A DNA stretch of 64,000 nt from Algoriphagus sp. AK58 (GTDB lineage Bacteria; Bacteroidota; Bacteroidia; Cytophagales; Cyclobacteriaceae): assembly GCF_014324365.1 (NCBI RefSeq), contig NZ_QEIG01000022.1, forward strand, positions 62,001 to 126,000, given 5' to 3'. The position numbers and the translations under genes are program-made. Shown piece by piece: positions 37,833 through 45,714 of the stretch (position 1 is its first letter; each line of letters starts with the position of its first letter). Below the pieces are notes generated by a model. The model saw only the letters and a list, made by a program, of their open reading frames with translations. It ran no database searches and was not told where the DNA came from.

Positions 37833-39373
37833 GGACAATCGAAAAAATAGGGTTGGGATTGTTTCTGATCGGATTGACTGTGTTTACGGTGGTTCCTTTT
37901 TTTGGTACCTATACCCTGACCGAGGAACTGGTTTTGGCTAATACCAAAGACATTCATCAGGAGAAAATGGCCGAAATCCTCGCTCCGATGTACGGGCAGG
38001 AATATGGTTCCAATTTCTCATTCCTATCCGCTTTTGGAGAAAACTTCAACACCTACAATGACAACCTGAAAGCCCAGCAACTTTGGGATCAGGTCATTTG
38101 GGATGATTATGGGTTTTCTTTGGCCAAAGCTGCCCTGAGCAGTCCGGTTCGAGACAACCCATGGCTTTGGTTGGGTTTATCTATCGGATTGGCGGTTTTA
38201 GGCGGATATCTCTTCAACTTTCGTCAGTATGCTGAGGAACCAGCAGGAATCAAAAACAACGGAATTTTCCACTCCAAACTGAAAAACAAGGGTTGGCTGG
38301 GAATGATCACCGGAGGCTATCTGATTCTATTTTACATTTTGCTTTACTGGTTTCCGGCCTATTTGGTCAACTTGGTTTGGATGGTGGAGCCGATTTCCAG
38401 AATGCTTTCTGGCGGTCCTGCCAGTCAGTGGTTTTTGTATGGGTTGGTGTACACCCTGGCGATTTTGGTGATGGGAGTGCGGATGTTTCGAAAATATCGG
38501 GGCAACAAATACCAGCAACTCCGCACCGCTTCGGTCATGTTTTTCCAGACGGCTTTTGCCTTTCTGATTCCCGAGATTTTGGTTTTGCTCAATCAACCTT
38601 ATTACGATTTCAAAAATATCTGGCCACTCGACTACGATTTTTTCTACGATTACCAGATTTCCACATTCCTCTCAGGTGGAGGCATGGGCATATTTATGCT
38701 GATTTGGGGCATTTTGCTGATTATAGTAGGAGTGCCGGTGTTCACTTATTTCTATGGGAAGCGCTGGTATTGTTCTTGGGTTTGCGGTTGTGGAGGCTTG
38801 GCGGAGACGGTCGGAGATCCTTTTCGTCAGCTTTCTGACAAATCGCTAAAAGCCTGGAAATACGAGCGGTGGATCATTCATAGCGTCCTGGTTTTGGCCG
38901 TGGTGATGACGGCTGTGACGATTGCCAACTACTTTTCCGGCTTCAGTTTTTTGGGCAATGTCACCAATCAACTACATTCGTTTTATGGTTTTGCGATCGG
39001 CTCAGCTTTCGCAGGCGTGGTGGGAACGGGATTCTATCCATTTATGGGAAACCGGGTATGGTGCCGCTTTGGATGTCCATTGGCAGCTTACCTTGGGATC
39101 GTGCAGCGCTTCAAGTCGCGTTTCCGAATCACGACCAACGGAGGTCAGTGTATTTCCTGCGGCAATTGCTCGACGTATTGTGAAATGGGGATTGACGTCC
39201 GTGCCTATGCGCAGCGTGGACAGAACATTGTGCGTTCCTCCTGTGTTGGGTGTGGTGTGTGCTCTGCCGTGTGTCCTCGTGGGGTGTTGAAGTTGGAAAA
39301 CGGGCCGGAAGAAAACCGAATTGCTGACCTGCCGATCATTATCGGCAATGACTCCATCAAGCTCAACGCGTAA
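37829..39373 (+). CDS. Membrane 4Fe-4S polyferredoxin (NapH/NosR-like)
   Basis: 514 residues. About eight membrane helices; a cytoplasmic/membrane Cys-rich WYCSWVCGCGG and WCRFGCPLA pair typical of NapH/NosR/RdxA, then two C-terminal [4Fe-4S] motifs CISCGNCSTYC and CVGCGVCSAVCP. It shuttles electrons in or across the membrane. The N-terminal about 120 residues between the first two helices are unusual and carry no known domain. Coupled to the FAD enzyme by ATGA and immediately followed by a GT2 gene with no gap. The final acceptor is unknown. Confidence 0.88.
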   Translation: MRTIEKIGLGLFLIGLTVFTVVPFFGTYTLTEELVLANTKDIHQEKMAEILAPMYGQEYGSNFSFLSAFGENFNTYNDNLKAQQLWDQVIWDDYGFSLAKAALSSPVRDNPWLWLGLSIGLAVLGGYLFNFRQYAEEPAGIKNNGIFHSKLKNKGWLGMITGGYLILFYILLYWFPAYLVNLVWMVEPISRMLSGGPASQWFLYGLVYTLAILVMGVRMFRKYRGNKYQQLRTASVMFFQTAFAFLIPEILVLLNQPYYDFKNIWPLDYDFFYDYQISTFLSGGGMGIFMLIWGILLIIVGVPVFTYFYGKRWYCSWVCGCGGLAETVGDPFRQLSDKSLKAWKYERWIIHSVLVLAVVMTAVTIANYFSGFSFLGNVTNQLHSFYGFAIGSAFAGVVGTGFYPFMGNRVWCRFGCPLAAYLGIVQRFKSRFRITTNGGQCISCGNCSTYCEMGIDVRAYAQRGQNIVRSSCVGCGVCSAVCPRGVLKLENGPEENRIADLPIIIGNDSIKLNA

Positions 39374-40843
39374 ATGATTTTCCTTTATATCCTCTGCGGA
39401 CTGTATTTCTTGGGAATGCTGTTTATCCTGATTTACAGTTTGGCGCAGGGGCATTTGTTTTTTCATTTTCTGAAAGCCCGAAAAGAATGGGCTTCCACAC
39501 CTCAAGTCACGCCTTCCATCTGGCCAAAAGTCACCGTTCAGCTTCCAGTTTTCAATGAGCTTTATGTCGTCGAGCGCCTGATCGATGCTGCCGCAAAGCT
39601 AAATTACCCCAAGGAATTGCTGGAAATCCAGATTTTGGATGACAGTACCGATCAGACGGTGGACTTGATCCAAGCCAAACTCAAGGAATATCCAGATATC
39701 AACTTCCGCTACCTGCATCGAACTGACCGGAAAGGCTTCAAAGCTGGAGCCTTGCGGGAAGGATTGGAAACAGCCTCAGGAGAGTACATTGCCATTTTCG
39801 ATGCGGACTTTGTACCCGATCCGGACTTTCTGCTCAAGGCTATTCCTTTTTTCTCTTCCGAAAAAATCGGGATGGTACAGACCCGCTGGACTCACCTGAA
39901 CCGAGACTATTCTCTCCTGACGCGATTGCAGGCATTTGCCTTGGATGCGCATTTCTTTATCGAGCAGATGGGGCGAAACCGACAGGGTGCTTTTATCAAT
40001 TTCAATGGCACAGGAGGAATATGGCGAAAAAGCTGCATCCTCGATGCGGGCAACTGGCACGATGATACCTTGACGGAAGATTTGGACTTGAGCTATCGAG
40101 CCCAGCAAAAAGGCTGGCAGTTTGTCTATCGACCCGAAATCGAATCGCCTGCCGAACTCCCACCGATCATGTCTGCCGTGAAGTCCCAACAATTCCGCTG
40201 GACAAAAGGTGGGGCCGAATGTGCTGTAAAGCATGCCGGCAAGGTGAGTCAGGAAAAATTACCCTTTTGGATCAAGTTTCATTCCTTCGCTCATTTGTTC
40301 AATTCCACGATTTTCATCGCGGTGCTACTGACCAGTTTGAGTAGCATTGGGGTTTGGTGGGCTGGAGTGCAGGGACTGATTCCCGAGTGGATGGTCCGAC
40401 TTTCGGGGATTTTCCTGATTGGATTTGTACTGATTGCCGGCGTGTATCTGGCCTCGTATTTTATCGCTAGAAAGTCATTTCTGTCTTCCTTTTTCGGAGT
40501 GATTTGGCAATTGCCGCTATTCCTTTCGGTATCCATGGGCTTGGCCTTGCACAATGCCCAAGCGGTTTGGGAAGGTTTAACCGGCAAGAAATCTCCCTTT
40601 ATCCGTACTCCAAAATTCAATCTCGAATCCGGGAAAGTTTCTTTGAGCTCCAATCGATACATCCTGCATCGCATGCCGGTTACTACGTGGTTTGAAGGGC
40701 TTTTGGCATTGGTTTTCTGGGTGATGGTGGGATTGGCATTCCGTGAGGGAAATTTTCTATTCCTGCCCTTTCATGCCATGCTAGCCTTCGGCTATACCTT
40801 GGTCTTTGTTTCCTCCTTTAAATCCTACGGCCTCGGTCGATAA
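39374..40843 (+). CDS. Processive GT2 glycosyltransferase (cellulose/mannan synthase-like)
   Basis: 489 residues starting at the base after the previous stop codon. One N-terminal helix, a GT2 catalytic domain and about four C-terminal helices. Motifs: TVQLPVFNE, DDSTDQT, IFDADFVPD (metal-binding DxD), LTEDLDLSYRA (TED) and QQFRW (QxxRW), the set for membrane processive synthases. Sugar could be glucose or mannose; it resembles ceramide glucosyltransferase/mannan synthase-like CAZy GT2 members. No PilZ domain and no BcsB partner is nearby. Probably makes a polymer or lipid-linked saccharide at the inner membrane. Confidence 0.88.
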   Translation: MIFLYILCGLYFLGMLFILIYSLAQGHLFFHFLKARKEWASTPQVTPSIWPKVTVQLPVFNELYVVERLIDAAAKLNYPKELLEIQILDDSTDQTVDLIQAKLKEYPDINFRYLHRTDRKGFKAGALREGLETASGEYIAIFDADFVPDPDFLLKAIPFFSSEKIGMVQTRWTHLNRDYSLLTRLQAFALDAHFFIEQMGRNRQGAFINFNGTGGIWRKSCILDAGNWHDDTLTEDLDLSYRAQQKGWQFVYRPEIESPAELPPIMSAVKSQQFRWTKGGAECAVKHAGKVSQEKLPFWIKFHSFAHLFNSTIFIAVLLTSLSSIGVWWAGVQGLIPEWMVRLSGIFLIGFVLIAGVYLASYFIARKSFLSSFFGVIWQLPLFLSVSMGLALHNAQAVWEGLTGKKSPFIRTPKFNLESGKVSLSSNRYILHRMPVTTWFEGLLALVFWVMVGLAFREGNFLFLPFHAMLAFGYTLVFVSSFKSYGLGR

Positions 40844-40851
40844 ATCATTCC

Positions 40852-41544
40852 ATGAATCACCCGCCGATTATTGACGTCATTATTCCTGCTTACAACGAGG
40901 AAAAGTCCATCCCAAAAGTCATTGCCGAAATTCCAAAGTTTGTCCGCCACATTGTCGTGGCCAATAACAATTCCACCGATCAAACAGGAAAAGTAGCTGA
41001 AGCTGCTGGGGCCAAAGTCGTTTTCGAACCCCAAAAAGGCTATGGAAAAGCTTGCCTGACTGCCATGGACTGGATCAAAAATCAGGAAATACAGCCGGAT
41101 ATCGTGGTGTTTTTGGATGGAGACTATAGCGACTTTCCGGAGGAAATGAGCGATTTGGTGCAGCCGATTTTAGATGGAAAAGCCGACATGGTCATCGGGT
41201 CAAGAGCCTTAGGGCAGCGGGAGAGTGGATCGATGACGCTTCCTCAGGTCTTTGGCAACTGGCTGGCGACGACGATGATGAAGTACATGCAAGGGGCAAA
41301 GTTCTCTGATTTGGGACCTTTTCGGGCAATCGTTTGGAAAAAGCTTTTGGACTTAAATATGGTCGATCAAAACTTCGGCTGGACCATCGAGATGCAGATC
41401 AAAGCCCACAAAGCTGGCCTTCGCTATACCGAAGTTCCGGTCAACTATCGCAAGCGAATTGGAGTCTCCAAAGTGAGCGGGACCGTGAAGGGCGTGATTG
41501 GGGCGGGGTATAAGATTATTTTTACGATCTTCAAGTATTGGTAA
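40852..41544 (+). CDS. DPM1-like GT2 glycosyltransferase
   Basis: 230 residues, one catalytic domain and no membrane helix except a hydrophobic tail. Motifs VIIPAYNEEKSIPKVI, FLDGDYSDFPEE (DxD), SDLGPFRAIVWKKL and RYTEVPVNYRKRIGVSKVSG match dolichyl/polyprenyl-phosphate sugar synthases. It would make a polyprenyl-phosphate-linked hexose from a nucleotide sugar. The GT-C protein two genes later is of the type that uses such donors, so the two probably work together. Starts 8 bp after the preceding gene. Confidence 0.88.
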   Translation: MNHPPIIDVIIPAYNEEKSIPKVIAEIPKFVRHIVVANNNSTDQTGKVAEAAGAKVVFEPQKGYGKACLTAMDWIKNQEIQPDIVVFLDGDYSDFPEEMSDLVQPILDGKADMVIGSRALGQRESGSMTLPQVFGNWLATTMMKYMQGAKFSDLGPFRAIVWKKLLDLNMVDQNFGWTIEMQIKAHKAGLRYTEVPVNYRKRIGVSKVSGTVKGVIGAGYKIIFTIFKYW

Positions 41545-41595
41545 ATAAGTAGGTAGTGTTCAGTCGCAGTCGGCAGTTTGGAAGCACTATCGCGT

Positions 41596-41685
41596 AATTT
41601 GAAATCATTTCTAATTCAGAAAATGAACACCTATCACCAAAACCACCGAAATCCGAAATCTGAAATCCGAAATTTCAAATCATTT
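41596..41685 (+). repeat. Heptamer tandem array and flanking direct repeats
   Basis: GAAATCC, GAAATCT, GAAATCC and GAAATTT stand in tandem at 41648-41675 (7-bp unit). The 15-mers AATTTGAAATCATTT (41596-41610) and AATTTCAAATCATTT (41671-41685) flank it with one mismatch. The array lies in the first codons of the following lipoprotein gene, and its unit is not a multiple of three. Confidence 0.75.
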
Positions 41686-42552
41686 ATCCCCCTTTTTCTA
41701 ATTCTGGCTTTCCTTTCTTCTTGCAGTTCCTCCGGCCGAGAAGGTGTAGAGGAAGAGCAATTTGCCAAATATTGGTATCAGGGAAAAGCTGAAATCAATG
41801 TCTTTGACTTGGAGCAAAGTCGCTATGGAGAGGTTCGGTCAGGAAAAGCGGTGATGATCTTTGTGACGGAGGATTTTTCCAAATCCAAGCAAGTCAAGCT
41901 GGACAATCCCCAAGATCGTCCATCCGATGCCCAAAAGGTGATAAAATTGAATATGACCCGAGATTTTGTGACGGGAGTCTATCCTTACCATACCATGTTG
42001 TCTGTGTTCACTCCAGTGCATGAGGAAGTTCCTTCTCCCAAATTGACTGCCTCCGTGACCGAATGGTGCGGGCAGTCTTTTTCCCAGTTGAATTTCAAAA
42101 GTGGAAAATACAACGCCAAACTATTTTCCTACTTCGAATCAGAGGGTGATTTTGAATCCAAAATCGATGCAAAAGCGGAGGAGGAGCTTTTCAATCTCAT
42201 CCGGCTCAATCCGGACCTAGTGCCCATGGGAAATATCAATTTGATCCCCAGTTTGATCTTTCAGCGATTTGCCCATATTCCTCTCAAGGCCGAACAGGCA
42301 ACCATTTCCAAAAAAGACTTGGGTTCCAATCAGTCCGAGATTGAGGTAGTTTATTCAGAAATAGGCCGAAAAATCTTCATCCGTTACCAGCAGTTCTTTC
42401 CTTTCGAGATCCTTGGTTTTACCGAAACCTGGACTAAACCTGACGGAAAACAGGAAGTCACCACGGCCACCCGTACCAACATGCAGCTGCTTGAATATTG
42501 GAAGCAGAATGAGAAAGTGTACGAACCTTTGAGAAAGGATTTGGGGCTTTGA
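41623..42552 (+). CDS. Lipoprotein of unknown function in the glycosyltransferase operon
   Basis: 309 residues from the ATG at 41623; a TTG at 41578 is in frame. A lipoprotein signal (AFLSSC) starts only after about 20 residues that are encoded by a heptamer repeat. The mature part is a beta-rich domain with WYQGKAEINVFDLEQSRYGEVRSGKAVMIFV and VTEWCGQSFSQLN. Homologues in Cytophagales are often labelled 'septum formation inhibitor Maf', which the sequence does not justify: it lacks the Maf nucleotide-hydrolase motif. Ends in a TTGA overlap with the GT-C gene. Confidence 0.75.
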   Translation: MNTYHQNHRNPKSEIRNFKSFIPLFLILAFLSSCSSSGREGVEEEQFAKYWYQGKAEINVFDLEQSRYGEVRSGKAVMIFVTEDFSKSKQVKLDNPQDRPSDAQKVIKLNMTRDFVTGVYPYHTMLSVFTPVHEEVPSPKLTASVTEWCGQSFSQLNFKSGKYNAKLFSYFESEGDFESKIDAKAEEELFNLIRLNPDLVPMGNINLIPSLIFQRFAHIPLKAEQATISKKDLGSNQSEIEVVYSEIGRKIFIRYQQFFPFEILGFTETWTKPDGKQEVTTATRTNMQLLEYWKQNEKVYEPLRKDLGL

Positions 42553-43892
42553 TCAGCAGGATTAAAACACCCTTCAAGTATGCTCTGATTCTCGCAATGT
42601 CGGGGATCTTGTTTTTCCTCGCCCGGGTCCCGAGAGAGTCGTTTGGTTTGACTTTTTTGCTGTTTTCGATGGCTTTTGCAGGAATGGCAGGGCTGTTTTT
42701 TTTAGCAGGAGAAAAGCTCAGCTTTCGCAACGTGTTATTTGCAGGACTACTCCTCCGATTGGCAGTTTTTCCATTTGCTCCACAGTGGTCAGATGACTTT
42801 GTTCGATTCCTTTGGGATGGAGAAATGCTGAAAATCGGCCAAAATCCATACTCTCAAACACCTCAGGAATGGCAAAAGGAAAACTTTGATCCCGAAAATG
42901 CTTATCTCAATCAACTTTTTGATAATCTGAATTCCCCCGATTACTATTCCGTCTATCCACCGCTCAATCAGGCGATTTTCTGGTTGGGAGCCAAAGCTTC
43001 GATGGGTTTCGTTTGGAATGGGAATTACACACTCCGGTTGATTTTGCTTTTAGGGGAAATCGGAGTTTTTGTCCTGCTTTGGAAGTTGTTGATGGCTTTT
43101 CAGCTTCCCACCAAACGGATTTTCTGGTATTGGCTGAATCCTTTGGTGATCATGGAAATAACCGGGAATTTACACATGGAAGGTTTGGTGCTGCTGTTTC
43201 TTTTGGCATCGATTTGGGCGATTCAAAAAGTGAAATTGGGGCTTTCAGGTGGCTTTTGGGGAGTTGCGATAGGAATTAAGCTCCTTCCTCTGATGCTCGG
43301 TCCTTCATTTTTGGTTTATGAAAAATCGAGAAAATCGGCCTGGTTTTGGGTTGGAACTGGACTCACTACCCTGATTAGTTTCACCCCGCTTTTTATCGAT
43401 AGTTCTTGGGTCAATTTTTTGCAAAGCCTCCAATTGTATCAGGGCAAATTTGAATTTAATGCCTCGATCTATTACTTGCTTCGTGAAGTGGGGTATTGGA
43501 TTGAAGGATACAATACGATCGCTTTTTTGACGAAAATCCTCAGTTTGTTCACGGTTATCCTGATCTGGTATTTTTCCTTGAAGAGGCAACCAAAATCCCT
43601 CCTCGAACTCGTTGATTTGATGGTACTGATTTACCTGGTTTACCTAATCTTACAGCCAGTGGTGCATCCTTGGTATATCCTGCCGGCCTTGGGATTGAGT
43701 GTGTTACGGGGGAAATTGACCTTTTTGCTGTGGAGCTCTGGAGCGATCTTCTCTTATCAGGCCTATGGAAACCCCGATTTCCAAGAGCAGTCTATTTTTC
43801 TGATTTTGGAGTATGGTCTGGTAGTTCTGGGAATCTATTTGGATTACTTCTCAAAAAAAATGAAACCACATAGGCACATAGAAGTCACATAG
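42549..43892 (+). CDS. GT-C mannosyltransferase-like membrane protein
   Basis: 447 residues, about 10-11 membrane helices. The first extracytoplasmic loop carries QWSDDFVRFLWDGEMLKIGQNPY, the DD motif of GT-C transferases such as GPI mannosyltransferase I (PIG-M). These use polyprenyl-phosphate sugars on the outer face of the membrane, consistent with the DPM1-like gene upstream. The start is a TTG overlapping the preceding stop (TTGA); the first ATG, at 42597, would cut the first helix. The last nine codons and the stop are encoded by the left arm of a large palindrome, so the natural C-terminus may have been changed. Confidence 0.8.
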   Translation: MISRIKTPFKYALILAMSGILFFLARVPRESFGLTFLLFSMAFAGMAGLFFLAGEKLSFRNVLFAGLLLRLAVFPFAPQWSDDFVRFLWDGEMLKIGQNPYSQTPQEWQKENFDPENAYLNQLFDNLNSPDYYSVYPPLNQAIFWLGAKASMGFVWNGNYTLRLILLLGEIGVFVLLWKLLMAFQLPTKRIFWYWLNPLVIMEITGNLHMEGLVLLFLLASIWAIQKVKLGLSGGFWGVAIGIKLLPLMLGPSFLVYEKSRKSAWFWVGTGLTTLISFTPLFIDSSWVNFLQSLQLYQGKFEFNASIYYLLREVGYWIEGYNTIAFLTKILSLFTVILIWYFSLKRQPKSLLELVDLMVLIYLVYLILQPVVHPWYILPALGLSVLRGKLTFLLWSSGAIFSYQAYGNPDFQEQSIFLILEYGLVVLGIYLDYFSKKMKPHRHIEVT

Positions 43893-43943
43893 ATGATATG
43901 CTCACTTAAAAAATCTATATGATTCTTATGTGTCTATGTGGTT
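43864..43943. repeat. Large imperfect palindrome with AACCACATAG ends
   Basis: AACCACATAGGCACATAGAAG (read as two parts, 43864-43873 and 43874-43884) is mirrored by CTTATGTGTCTATGTGGTT at 43925-43943. The similarity continues inward to about 31 nt per arm around a loop of about 17 nt. It covers the stop codon of the GT-C gene and could act as a terminator. Further AACCACATAG copy at 57860. Confidence 0.75.
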
Positions 43944-44051
43944 AAAAAACAATCCTTTATTGAGATGAGACGCTTTATCTTTCTGCCTGTTAAACCGAAA
44001 TCAATTAATCTTTAGCCAGTTTTTTGGAAAAAATCAAATGACCTTAATATT

Positions 44052-44059
44052 TAATTTTG
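44052..44059 (+). promoter_or_regulatory. Candidate -7 box close to the start of the first DUF6503-like gene
   Basis: TAATTTTG, exact match to TAnnTTTG, ending 4 nt before the ATG at 44064; TTG at 44024-44026 is 25 bp upstream, slightly long. Usage would give a leaderless or nearly leaderless transcript. Confidence 0.35.
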
Positions 44060-44063
44060 CTGC

Positions 44064-44795
44064 ATGAAACTATTCCTTCGACTTCTTATCCTACTCAGTT
44101 TTCTAACTCAGTTTTCCTGTTCCAAAAGCCCTGAGCAGCAAGCACTGGACCTGTTGGAAAAATCCATTGAAGCTCATGGAGGTCAGGAGGCTTGGGAGAA
44201 TTTATCTCAACTTAAATTCCGGAAATGGACCCGGATTTTGGACGAAAACGGCAACGTGGAGTCCGAACTCGATCAGTGGCATGAGTTTCGTTTCAAACCC
44301 TTTTTCGAAGGAAAAATCACTTGGGAAAAAGACAGCATTCAGCACGTGATGTATTGGGATGGAGCCAAAATCCGCTACCAAATGGGAGAAAATGAAGTGC
44401 AAAATGAAGGCTTTTTAGCAGCCAAAAAGAAGGATTTTGATGGGGCTTTTTACACGGTGGCACAGCCTTGGAAATTGATGGATAAAGGAGGAAAACTCAT
44501 CTATGAAGGAAAAAAGACTTTGGAAAACGGGAAGGAAGTGGAATCAATCCGTGTGGATTATGGCCCTGATTCTGATACTTGGTGGTACTTTTTTGATCCT
44601 GTGACTTTCTTAATGGTCGGAAATGAAGTCCAACTCAAAGATCACCGCAGTTTGGTCTATGACCTTTCCGGAGAAGAGGTAAAGGGATTAAAACTTCACG
44701 GCACCAGAGAAAGCTGGCGGGTGAATGAAAAAGGGGAACGCTTGTTTCTCAGGGCGGAGTATCGGTATTCGGATTATCAAATTGAAAAACAGTAG
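44064..44795 (+). CDS. DUF6503-like lipoprotein, copy 1
   Basis: 243 residues with a lipoprotein signal (QFSC, Cys19). N-terminal EKSIEAHGGQEAWENL is a helix motif common to exported LolA-like proteins of Bacteroidota, followed by a beta-sheet half-barrel (WEKDSIQHVMYWDGAKIRYQM, DYGPDSDTWWYFFDPVTFLMVGNEV split here). It may bind a lipid or lipoprotein as LolA does, but this is inference. The next gene is a paralogue, so the pair arose by duplication. Confidence 0.7.
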   Translation: MKLFLRLLILLSFLTQFSCSKSPEQQALDLLEKSIEAHGGQEAWENLSQLKFRKWTRILDENGNVESELDQWHEFRFKPFFEGKITWEKDSIQHVMYWDGAKIRYQMGENEVQNEGFLAAKKKDFDGAFYTVAQPWKLMDKGGKLIYEGKKTLENGKEVESIRVDYGPDSDTWWYFFDPVTFLMVGNEVQLKDHRSLVYDLSGEEVKGLKLHGTRESWRVNEKGERLFLRAEYRYSDYQIEKQ

Positions 44796-44803
44796 AAAGA
44801 AGA

Positions 44804-44931
44804 TTGAAATACATTGGAAATACCCTTCGCTCCGCTCTGGGAAATATGCTTCGCGAAATATTTCAAAGTATTTCAACCTCCAAAGGAGGTATTATTTCAA
44901 TTGTATATCTATGTATTTCAACAGTATTTCC
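44804..44931. repeat. GAAATAC/GTATTTC inverted array
   Basis: Two GAAATAC 11 bp apart (44806-44812 and 44817-44823) are mirrored by two GTATTTC 11 bp apart (44913-44919 and 44924-44930). Further GAAATAT at 44841 and 44855 (the latter within the palindrome GAAATATTTC), GTATTTC at 44868 and a hairpin ACCTCC-AAA-GGAGGT at 44876-44890 lie in between. The element fills most of the 163-bp gap between the two DUF6503-like genes. Confidence 0.75.
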
Positions 44932-44958
44932 ACTGTTTTTCCCATTATCTTTAAGACT

Positions 44959-45711
44959 ATGAAAATCACCCAATTCCTGTTCTTGTTGGTTGTTGTTGCT
45001 TCAGCTATTTCCTGCAAGCAGCGAACAGAAGCCGAAAAAATTGTCGATGCCGCCATCGAGGCACATGGTGGAGAGATCTACGAACAAGTCAAGATCGATT
45101 TTGACTTTAGAAATATTCATTACACGATTTTCAAAACTCCCCACGCTTACGAATACATTCGTGAATTCTCCGATTCTACTGGAACAGTGCGAGATGTATT
45201 AAATAATTCAGGATTTACGAGGACAGTCAATGGGGTCAAAATCGATACCTTGACCGAGGAGCGCATTGGCGCTTTTTCCCGTTCGGTCAATTCGGTGGCC
45301 TATTTTGCTTTTTTGCCTTATGGACTAAATGATCCAGCTGCTGTAAAAACGCTTGTTGGAGAGACAGAAATCAAAGGGAAAAAATACGACCTCATCCGAG
45401 TCACTTTCCAAGCTGAAGGCGGGGGAGATCACTACGAAGATGAGTTTTTGTACTGGTTTGGCAAGGAAGATCACCTGATGGATTACATGGCTTACCTGTA
45501 CTTTACCGATGGGGGGGGAGTGAGGCTTCGTGAAGTGAGTGGAGTGCAGGAAGTGGGAGGAATCCGATTCCAAAACTACCTCAACTACAAGCCTGCTGAC
45601 AAGGACACGCCACTCGACAAGATGCAGGAACTCTTCGAAGCAGGAAGCTTGGAAAAACTCTCCGAAATCAATCTGGAAAATATACGAGTCGAAGCACTTC
45701 CAAAAAACTAA
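44959..45711 (+). CDS. DUF6503-like lipoprotein, copy 2
   Basis: 250 residues from the ATG at 44959, which begins a lipoprotein signal (AISC); the frame is open upstream through the repeat array, but that part is not likely to be translated. The AEKIVDAAIEAHGGEIYEQVKID start parallels copy 1 (EAHGG shared), as does the DHYEDEFLYWFGKEDHLMDYMAY beta section (quoted only in part: FLYWFGKEDHLMDY). Function unknown, presumably as copy 1. Three bp before the GH113-like gene. Confidence 0.7.
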   Translation: MKITQFLFLLVVVASAISCKQRTEAEKIVDAAIEAHGGEIYEQVKIDFDFRNIHYTIFKTPHAYEYIREFSDSTGTVRDVLNNSGFTRTVNGVKIDTLTEERIGAFSRSVNSVAYFAFLPYGLNDPAAVKTLVGETEIKGKKYDLIRVTFQAEGGGDHYEDEFLYWFGKEDHLMDYMAYLYFTDGGGVRLREVSGVQEVGGIRFQNYLNYKPADKDTPLDKMQELFEAGSLEKLSEINLENIRVEALPKN

Positions 45712-45714
45712 CCT

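Noticed and set aside
38293..38838. 181-codon plus-strand frame
   Set aside because: Alternative frame of the polyferredoxin gene, which has clear Fe-S motifs in its own frame.
41623..42552. Maf septum-formation inhibitor label
   Set aside because: It is an exported lipoprotein and shows no Maf/HAM1 nucleotide-binding motif.
44725..44958. Long N-terminal extension of the second DUF6503-like protein
   Set aside because: The frame is open through the GAAATAC array, but the ATG at 44959 starts a proper lipoprotein signal; the upstream part is repeat DNA.
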